Below are positions 56,596 through 64,000 of a DNA stretch of 64,000 nt, in pieces (position 1 is the stretch's first letter; each line of letters starts with the position of its first letter). The translations under genes and the position numbers were made by a program. The notes under the pieces were generated by a model. That model was not told the origin of the DNA. It ran no database searches and saw only the letters and a list, made by a program, of their open reading frames with translations. Source of the DNA: Panagrolaimus kolymaensis (Eukaryota; Nematoda; Chromadorea; Rhabditida; Panagrolaimidae); contig JAJQJQ010000013.1 of assembly GCA_028622995.1 (NCBI GenBank), positions 4,340,001 to 4,404,000 on the forward strand, written 5' to 3'.

Positions 56596-57368
56596 TTATA
56601 CACGTAATTCACGATTGCGTCGAGGAGAATAATAAGCTAAACATGCTTTAGCACCCAAAATTTGTAATAAAGACATTACAATTGAAAACAAAAACATGGC
56701 AACAGCTTTTGAAATGTTATAATCATTAAATTCAACAAATCTTTGAAGTTTTGGATCTATGAAACCTAAAAAACTGATATGGATGTTAACGAGAAAAAGA
56801 AAAAGACTTACCATTTTTATCAGCACCAAATGAATAACAATTTCGACTAAGAACGTTAAGAGCAGCGATAACAATAAAAGCCAATATATTCAGGTCCAAA
56901 ATGTACAAGCAGCCAGTGATGATTGAAACAACTTTCAAAAAGTAAAAACCTTTTTGGATCAAAATAATGGTATAAAGAGCCCAGAAGAATCATGATGAGA
57001 GTTTTGACAATATAATAAGTTCCATAATAGTCGACATCACAAGTTTTCAAGAGTCCATAAATAGTGCGACCATCAGTTAATAAATTTGGAAAAAAGCAAA
57101 AAAAGAGGAAAAATCTGTAAAAATATTATGTAAGTACACACTTCTTTAAAAAAAACACAAACACCCAAAGAAAAAGATAAGCTTACACGATCAAATATAA
57201 AAAAACATCAATAAAGACTTCATTTGGAATGTTTATTGGTTGTTGTTCATTTTCAGGATGATGAATTTCAGGAATTGTAATTGCTGTTGAATTTGCAGAA
57301 TTTGATGGTGATGGTTGTTCTTGTTTTTGATCAATGACAATAGGAGCAGCAGCGGTTGGTAAAGCCAT
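56596..57368 (-). pseudogene. small four-TM protein, paralogue C, single frameshift
   Basis: Three exons (57187-57368, 56812-57114, 56596-56765) with total length one base over a multiple of three. The start is ATG 57368 (MALPTAAAPIVIDQK), close to paralogue B. Exon two begins with membrane segment FFLFFCFFPNLL and DVDYYGTYYIVKTLIMILLG. After FDPKR the frame breaks at a run of five T (minus strand, about 56946-56950). The homologous continuation FYFLKVVSIITGCLYILDL lies in another frame. Removing one T restores about 217 residues with the family's last segment (AVAMFLFSIVMSLLQIL). It may be a young pseudogene or a homopolymer indel in the assembly. Confidence 0.7.
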
Positions 57369-58347
57369 TCTTTCTTTTGCAACCTTTTTTTTGATGATGA
57401 ATGAAGAAAAAAAAACAAGCAAAGGAATGAATTTTGAGCGAAGTGAAAGAAAAAAGTTTTTGATAAGAAACGTTGAAAGTCGCCTGTTCGAAAACTTATG
57501 CAAATTTTTTCACGAAAGTCATTTTTTCTATGGAATGTTTTTTTTGTTGGAAAAAAATTGCAATGGCTAAATCGAAAAATTAGTCGACGATCGCGTTTTT
57601 TATAGTTTTAGTATAGTTTTTTACATACATTTTTAAAGATTAAAATATTTGTTTTAACCCAAACTTTTTTTATAAGAATTTTTGCAAGGCATCTATGGAA
57701 CGTGACGACAACATCCTTTTTTTTATGGAAGATGCAACTCTTTTGTCTCTATTTTTTTTGTTGCAGTTTTATAAGGTTTTTTCTTCACAAACTCTTGATA
57801 TTTGTTAAAATTTTTTTGCAAGTTTTGTATTATTTTTTTTTTTGCAAAAAAATTTAGACAAAAAATTCATTTTCTTTTTAAATTTACATTAAACTTTTTT
57901 TATTGAAATGCACTTTCTGTTGTTTCGCCTTTACTGCAGTGAACTTTAACACTACTTTGCTTGAACATAAATTTTTTTACCTACCAAATAAAAAAATTTT
58001 TAATGCATATAATTATTTAAATATTTTTTTATTTAACATTTTCGAAATGCGCACAAAATTACTAACTTTTTGATCCATTTCTTTTTTTTTTCTTCTAAAG
58101 AAAGGTAATAATTTTGTAAAATAATATGTAATGGTCACGCCTTTATATAAAAAATATTTTTGAAATTACCAGGTGTTAACATAAAATAAAACTTAATGTC
58201 TTCTTGCTAATCATAAAAAAATATTTTAAAGAAAAAATGTTTTAATTTTTTTTTCTTCCATTTTAAAAGTTTCACACTTTTTTTTTTTCATCAAAGCTGC
58301 ATCGGAAAATAGCAGTCGACGACAGTCATTTATTTCAGGCTTCTAAA
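57369..58347. other. divergent promoter spacer
   Basis: Very T/A-rich, about 980 bases between the small membrane gene and the next receptor gene. No repeat or RNA gene recognised. Confidence 0.5.
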
Positions 58348-59695
58348 ATGTCAAAACTTCCTCGAGGAATATTGGGTTTATCTCAAGCTGAAAGGGATGT
58401 GGGATATGTAAATTATTGTATAACATTTATCTTTTCAATAATAGCAAATTTTACTTTATCTTATGCAGTGGCAACGAAATCAAATTCGTTATTAAAATCA
58501 TATCGAAAAGTTTTTGTATTTCATATTTTTATCGATGTTTCTTTATCGTTAATGTTATTTTTAACCATGTGTCAACCAGTTGGAAGCAAAATGTAAGTTT
58601 TTTCCAATATTTTTTAATCGAATGAATATGAAAAAGACAGTAATCAAAAATTTTGAATTTGGTGTAAATTTTGTGTTACTGTCATTCACTTTTTGCGGTT
58701 TGGCGTTTAAGTGACAAAGTAACTAAATGAAATTGTGTTTGGCGGGCGTAGTGGTCCGCCGTTTAATCTTGCACTTATTCCACTTATCCCAATTACGAAC
58801 AACGCCAAACAAATTTTTTTTATTTTCCTTGAACTTTTTATTTTTCAATTAACTAATGTTTTATTTTTTTAGTGATGGCAAAGCCGTATATTTTCACATA
58901 ATTGATGGAATAATTCAAGATCCATCTCAACCATGGACCACAATATTTGCATCAATTTTGGTGTTTTTAAATAATTTTAACATTGTCACTGGTTGCGTTA
59001 GTTTTATATATCGATATTCAATAATTTGTTGCAACTTTGAATTTACAATTATTCCATTTTTGGGTTTAATTGCTATTTCGGGCCTTTTACCTGCGTGTGC
59101 GGGATATTTAACTTTGGTAAACGAATTAGATTCCAAACATTTGGAGGAGAAAGCTACCATACTTTTTAATAACACAGATTGGGTTGACGATAAAGGAAAT
59201 TTGCCTGCATTTGGAATAATGTATTCACCAAATTTATCTTTAGTTTCTTTAATGACTCCCATCACCGTAATTTTGGCTTATAGTATCGTGATATATTGCG
59301 CAGTGAAAATTACTACGAAAGTCCAGGAATTTCGATCGAATCAATATTTCAAATTGCGTTATAAAAATCAAAAACAATTACATATTTTACTTTTTTTTCA
59401 AGGAATTATTCCATTTTTTACGAGCGGGCTTTCCCCTTGCGCAATTCACATAGGCCGAATTATGGGTTTGCCTCAGCCATGGTGGTATTTTTATTTAAAT
59501 CTTCTCAATGCTTGGTCGCCCGTTATTAATCCCATCGCTGCTTTAATCGTAATTGCGCCATATCGAAATTTTATTATTCAATTCTTTTGTCCTAAACCTA
59601 AAATATCTTCAAATCATATAGCTTTAACGACTTTTGTGGCATCAGGAAAACGAAAATCAAGATTTCATATTTTTTTAACTGATTCTAGATTTTAA
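58348..59695 (+). CDS. 7TM chemoreceptor (Str-like)
   Basis: Two exons (58348-58592, 58873-59695) give 355 residues. TM1 is in YCITFIFSIIANFTLSYAV, TM2 in VFHIFIDVSLSLMLFL. A FIYRYSIIC motif after TM3 corresponds to the receptor R-Y/RY position. TM6 is in LHILLFFQGIIPFFTSGLSP, and TM7 ends with NPIAALIVIAPYRNF, the NP...PYR signature of Str-superfamily nematode receptors. It should sit in the ciliary membrane of chemosensory neurons. The single intron holds one copy of the 47-bp hairpin also found in the NAD+ synthetase introns. The ligand is unknown. Shares the C-terminal signature with the receptor at 3.9-5.3 kb, but sequences differ widely. Confidence 0.85.
58636..58683. repeat. intronic hairpin element, distant copy (g)
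   Basis: Begins GACAGTAAT and ends GTTACTGTC, 48 bp, inside the receptor intron 58593-58872. Same design as the 47-bp elements at 13.0-14.7 kb; the third stem pair is C-G. Confidence 0.8.
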
Positions 59696-60442
59696 ATTTT
59701 TGTCTTTCTTTTCTTTTTGATGATTATTAAATTTTTATTTTTGTTGTTGTTATTCGATTTTTTTTTGTTTTGTTTTTATAATTAATGTCTCTTGACACTA
59801 AGCATTTTTTTCATTTTTGTTACTTTGAGTCCTAATAAGAAAATTTCTTCCGTGTCATAAACTTCAAGTTCGGATGACACAAAAATTAGAATCATCGTTT
59901 TTAAAGTTGCCAATTAATTTTATAGTTTTATATTTTACGTATTAATGACTTTTTTTTTATTCGTCTACAGACTGGTACTAACTACCAAAAGTTTAATTGA
60001 CACCTTTCACAATTTTTTTGGATGATCTTTGCTGCTGTAATAACCAATAATTTGTTATTTGAAATATGAGAGATTCGTGGAAATTCAAAAAGTCATTTTT
60101 TTTTATTTAAAATTTTAAAGTTTAGTATTAGTTGTTCATTTTTCTTAGAATTTTATTTTCTTGGTTAAAAGTTATTATTTAAATTTAAAAAAAATTGTTT
60201 TACGTTTTTTATTTACAAAGTTTATATAAATTTGCTATAATTATTTTGCATTTTGTTTGACCTACAAATTTTTTTACACTCATTTAAAAAGTCTATCATT
60301 AACGTTGAACATAGTAATGGAAGCGCAAAAAAAGAAAGAAAAAAAAACTAAACAAAATATCGGAAGAAAAATATTTGCACCATTCCAAGACCTAAAAATA
60401 TCTTTTTTAAACATTAAAATAATTGATTTTTTATTATAACAT
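59696..60442. other. spacer between convergent receptor genes
   Basis: AT-rich, no gene. A small plus-strand frame at 60257-60439 is Lys-rich and unsupported. Confidence 0.5.
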
Positions 60443-61696
60443 TTATTGTAAAGGAAATATACAATTTTTCTTTATTTTTAAACTGCGATAAATCCATAAT
60501 GTAGCGTCTCGAATATCTTCACGATATCCACTCATAAATGCTAAAACAACGATGGAATCAATAAAAACTCGAATAACTCGAAATGATCGAATTGTAGTGT
60601 CCTTTTCAGTCAAATGTTGAAGCCAATATGGAATTACATCGCCCAAGTATGGAAGATTATTATACAAATCTAGAAGAAATAAAAATGTAAGTAATATTGT
60701 TTGAATTGAAAATACAATAATAATTCGAATATTAGTTTTTAGCATTTCTTTATTTGTTGAAGCCTAAAAACAATTTTAAAAGAAAAAAACATTTAAGTTT
60801 ATTAATTTAATTTATTTACTTGAAATTTAAGTTGTTTACTTATTTTTATAATTAATAAAAATACGAATATCACAGAAAAAGCCAATGCCCCAGCTGGGAA
60901 AAAAGGTTCAACAGTTTGAAGTTTGTATAACCAATCGAATTTTGCATTTGTTTCATTAACACATACATTGAAACTATTAATTAATTTACAAACACGAGTA
61001 TTGGGATTTAAAGTACAATTAGTTGTAGGTAGAAAAAGTGGCGAAATTTTATACTGTATATTAAAGCATTTTTGGTAATTCTCAACTAAAATATCACTAA
61101 ATAAATTTGTGATGGTGTAAAAAGAAGTGTAGCAACCGATTTCAATAAAAAGAATGACTGAAAAAAAAACTTTTTTTAAAACCTTTTTTTATTGAATAAA
61201 AAAAGAAAAAAAGTTTTAAACTCAATATTGAAACCTAAAACTAACTTAAAATAATTTTCCAAGTTTTTGCAAATTTTTTATAAATATTTGGATAAAAAAC
61301 ACTCAAAAATCGAGATCCTGTAAGTAAAAACAATGCAAAGCATGGAATTTTGAGAATATAATTATACGTAATAACCCAATCATATAAAAACTCTGGATAG
61401 CATTTTGAAAAATATATGCCGTTACTTATTCCATTCCAACAAATGAAATCATAAATGGTTAATAAATCAAGAAGAGCTAAATTAAGGATGAACCATCGAT
61501 AATGAAGTTTAATCCTTCCAAAAAGTGAAATCATAATTATTAATGTTACCAAAGCTAAAGTGATGTAAGTAAATTTAAATTGAATTAATTTATAAGGCAT
61601 TTGAAATAAAAAACAACTGAAATCATCAGCCATATATGCTTCTTGATAAGGCGATGAACATTCTATTGTACCTTCGATTGAACTGTTAGCACCCAT
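60443..61696 (-). CDS. 7TM receptor-like protein, paralogue 1
   Basis: Three exons (61246-61696, 60820-61157, 60443-60763) give 369 residues from ATG 61696. Segments include FKFTYITLALVTLIIMISLFG (TM1), RWFILNLALLDLLTIYDF (TM2) and IPCFALFLLTGSRFLSVFYPNIYKKFAKTW, in which SRF...P..Y matches the intracellular NR....P..Y motif after TM3 of srg/srv/srx-type receptors. A Cys-containing extracellular loop and EPFFPAGALAFSVIFVFLLIIKI follow, then VFSIQTILLTFLFLL and a last segment ending VFIDSIVVLAFMSGYRED. Family assignment is approximate. Head to head with its paralogue at 63157. Confidence 0.75.
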
Positions 61697-61971
61697 TGCT
61701 TCTTTAAATGAAAATTAAAACAATATTTATGTATTTATTTTTGTTCGATGCTAAAATAAAAATAAAATTAATAAAAGCAACAAAAAGTGATACTTCTGGG
61801 GCTTTATATTCTTTTTGTTTTTGCTTACAACACTAAAATATTTTCAAACATCAATTGCGTTATGTATTTTTTTGTTTTGTTTTTGAAAATAAAACTAAAT
61901 ATGAATGCCATGTTCTCAAATTCAATACACATATATTTTTGTTGAAGTTGCTGCCAATTTTACAAATCGAA

Positions 61972-62625
61972 TTAAAAGTCAATATCTGTAAGAATCGAGA
62001 AATCGACTGCCAAGTGAAAAAAAAAATTTTCACAGAAAATCGAGCCAAAAGTTTTATTAACAGAATAAAATTCTCCATAAAATTTTAGGAATTTTGGGCT
62101 AAAAAAATAAATCTCCGTGAATATACATCAAAAATGTTTTCCTTCAGAGAAAATAGCATTATTCAGCTATAAAATGGTTATCTTACTTTTCTCTGAAGGA
62201 AAACTTTTTTGATGTACAATCACGGAAATTTATTTTTTTTGCCCAAAATACTTAAAATTTTGGGATCCAGTAAAAACCGCTCCGATCCAAATTCCGATCC
62301 GATCCAGTAAAAACCGATCCGATCCAGTAAAAACCGATCCGATCGCTTTTTTTATAAATATTTTTTAAAAAATTCAAAAAAAGTGAATTCAAATTGACCG
62401 CCAGAGAACCAAAGAAAAGTTTTTTTGCACTGAAAAGGGATCGGATCGGTTTTTACTGGATCGGATCCGAATTTGGATCGGAGCGGTAAATATTGAGACC
62501 CTAAAATTTTATGGAGAATTTTATTCTGCTTATAAAACTTTTGGCTCGATCTTCTGTGTGAAAAAATCTTCCACTTGGCAGTAATTTTGCGTTTTTGCTC
62601 GATTCTTACAGATATTGACTTTTAA
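61972..62625. mobile_element. large foldback element with TTAA ends, interrupted
   Basis: The left arm begins TTAAAAGTCAATATCTGTAA at 61972 and the right arm ends with the inverted copy at 62625. Matching pairs continue inward: AAAATTCTCCATAAAATTTTAGG with its partner near 62501-62530, then CCTTCAGAGAAAA with TTTTCTCTGAAGG around a loop near 62157-62190. Without the inserted element at 62253-62509 it is a single palindrome of about 400 bp. TTAA (or TA) borders resemble those of the element at 27.6 kb. No coding capacity. Confidence 0.8.
62253..62509. mobile_element. 8-bp-duplication MITE nested in palindrome
   Basis: Spans 62261-62501 between copies of TAAAATTT (62253-62260, 62502-62509). 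Subterminal arms are built from CGATCCGATCCAGTAAAAAC iterations and their complement. The inverted ends (TGGGATCC.. and GGGTCTCA..) are imperfect. It interrupts the right arm of the larger palindrome, so it is the younger insertion. AT-rich target site lowers confidence in the exact duplication. Confidence 0.65.
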
Positions 62626-63156
62626 ATAAAAAATAATAATGTTTTGTTGGATTTCTTAAAAAACAAATATATTTAAATTAAAAAAAAACTTTTTAGATGT
62701 TACCACCAATAATCGAATAAAAAAACCACTACGTAAATATCTTTTAACTTAATTTTGCTGCCAATTTTTACAAGCAATAAAATTTAAATCGAATCCAAAA
62801 AAAATTTGTTATTTAATATTTTAAAAACTAAAAAACACGTAAATAATTGATGTTTGGAACCATAAAATTTGGTAAACAAAATAAAAATAAAAATTAGGTA
62901 AATAAAGCTACAAACCTTCACTATTTTTTTTGGCATTTTTATTAATTCTACGAAAGATCGCTTAGAATGGTTGTAAATTTAAAATATCGGGGCGTTATTT
63001 CAAGATGAGAAACTCGCCAAATAAATTCGAGTTTGTTGTTTATTTTTGATTTTATGAATATTATTTAGTTATAAACCTTAAAATTTTTTGAGAATTAGTT
63101 ATCAAATTAAATAAATAAATAAAGATAGAAATTTTTGTTTATCGTTGTCAACGATA

Positions 63157-63967
63157 ATGGAAGATAATAATTCCGCCGCTGATTTTATACGTGAAGGACC
63201 TATCGAATGTTCAGCCCCTTATTATCATAAAGCATATTTGGCGGATCGTGTCAGTTGCTTTTTATTTCAAATGCCATTTTATTTAATTTATATTAAATTT
63301 GGTTATATTACTTCGGCGCTTGTATTTTTAATTATTTTTATTTCCATTTTTGGTAGAATTAAACTTCATTATCGTTGGTTCATCCTTAATTTAGCTCTTC
63401 TTGATTTATTAACAACTTATGATTTTACTTGTTGGATAGAAAATTCTAATGGTTTTTATTCTTCTAATTGTTATCCTCCATTAATAAAAGAATGGATAAG
63501 TGACAATAATTATATTTCAGAACTTCCATGTTTTGGAATGTTTATTCTTACAGGATCTCGATTTGCGAGTATTTTTTATCCAAAAATTTATAAAAAATTT
63601 GCAAAAACATGGAAAATTATTTTAAGTTAGTAAAAATTTAATAAAGGTCCAAAAAAATTAAATAAATTCTATTGTATTTTTAGTTATTTTTATTATTGAA
63701 TTTTCCTTTACTCTTTTCAATGCCATCATTAATTTCTTCAGTATTCAATCACTTCAAATTTCGCGAAACTGTTTTTTAATACAAAATAAAAATGTATCGA
63801 TTTTAGCGCAAAAAATTAATGAATGTCTTGATAATACAAGCGCAAGCTATGATTGGATATATAAACTTCAAACTATTGAACCATTTTTCCCTGCAGGGGC
63901 TTTGGCATTTTCAGTTATATTCGTGTTTTTATTAATTATAAAAATAAGTAAACAACTTAAATTTCAG
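63157..63967 (+). CDS. 7TM receptor-like protein, paralogue 2 (partial)
   Basis: Two exons are in the window (63157-63625, 63684-63967); the gene continues past the end. It parallels paralogue 1 from IECSAPYYHKAYLADRVSCFLFQMP through GRIKLHYRWFILNLALLDLLTTYDF and LTGSRFASIFYPKIYKKFAKTWKI. The same GTTAGT donor after TTAA ends exon one, and exon two ends KISKQLKFQ before GTAAAA exactly as in paralogue 1. The start is ATG 63157 (MEDNNSAADF). The extracellular loop between TM4 and TM5 is the most divergent part, as expected if ligand specificity changed. Confidence 0.75.
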
Positions 63968-64000
63968 GTAAAAAAATATAAGCATTTTTTTTGATTAATT

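Larger units (their letters stand above)
61697..63156. other. divergent spacer between receptor paralogues
   Basis: Should hold both promoters; dominated by a palindromic element (61972-62625) with a second element inside it. The remainder is AT-rich and shows no gene. Confidence 0.6.

Noticed and set aside
1..64000. tRNA, rRNA or CRISPR arrays
   Set aside because: No B-box/cloverleaf pattern, rRNA segment or regularly spaced direct repeat was found by eye; a tRNA scan would be decisive.

Overview
The window is nuclear DNA from a nematode. The genes have many short introns (often 45-80 nt) with GT..TTTTAG or TTTCAG borders, the base composition is strongly AT-rich, and the families are typical of nematodes: seven-transmembrane chemoreceptors, C-type lectins, CHK/DUF1679 kinase-like proteins, F-box-like expansions and a serpin. 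A GH5 subfamily-2 type cellulase fragment of bacterial ancestry points to a clade IV (Tylenchina/Panagrolaimomorpha-like) worm, but the species cannot be fixed from the sequence alone. I saw no bacterial genes in operons, no CRISPR array and no convincing tRNA or rRNA.

Layout: a multipass membrane protein (0.55-2.5 kb); a chemoreceptor with a poly-cysteine tail (3.9-5.3); an F-box-like gene (6.1-6.9); a GIY-YIG nuclease fragment (7.5-7.8); a different F-box-like gene between inverted repeats (8.2-9.8); an unrecognised, probably frame-broken gene (10.1-11.1); glutamine-dependent NAD+ synthetase (11.7-15.0) whose introns carry repeated 47-bp hairpins; two tandem BED zinc-finger genes (16.2-17.9); four F-box-like genes around a carboxylesterase (20.6-29.9); a CHK-kinase-like gene (30.0-31.7); a repeat-rich stretch (31.7-34.0); a propeller-like protein (34.0-35.3); a retroelement relic (35.7-36.2); a frame-shifted serpin (36.7-38.2); a two-domain C-type lectin (38.9-40.0); two small membrane paralogues (40.8-42.8); a 5'-truncated cellulase (43.2-44.2); another F-box-like gene (45.0-45.8); a degenerate Hsp70-like protein (46.5-47.5); MED27 (48.0-49.6) head to head with glutamyl-tRNA synthetase (50.2-54.7); a seventh family F-box-like gene (55.2-56.0); a third small membrane paralogue (56.6-57.4); and three chemoreceptor-like genes (58.3-59.7, 60.4-61.7, 63.2-end).

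The housekeeping genes (NAD+ synthetase, MED27, GluRS) look intact: each exon chain worked out by hand has a total length divisible by three. The rest is accessory. One novel F-box-like family has seven members sharing an invariant terminal intron, and part of it spread by segmental duplication. The spacers hold at least seven foldback or MITE-like elements; four have exact 8-bp target duplications of hAT type, and their interiors are built from short GC-rich iterated motifs.

The points most worth following are: (1) a precise 47-bp hairpin module in NAD+ synthetase introns, and once in a receptor intron, with compensatory stem changes; (2) a GluRS in which the GST-like domain and four WHEP repeats lie downstream of the catalytic core, behind a long intron that carries an alternative stop codon and poly(A) signal; (3) the hAT-like MITEs and their nesting; (4) the F-box-like family; (5) an Hsp70 lobe-I protein that has lost its phosphate loop; and (6) three genes whose frames are each repaired by removing single bases.
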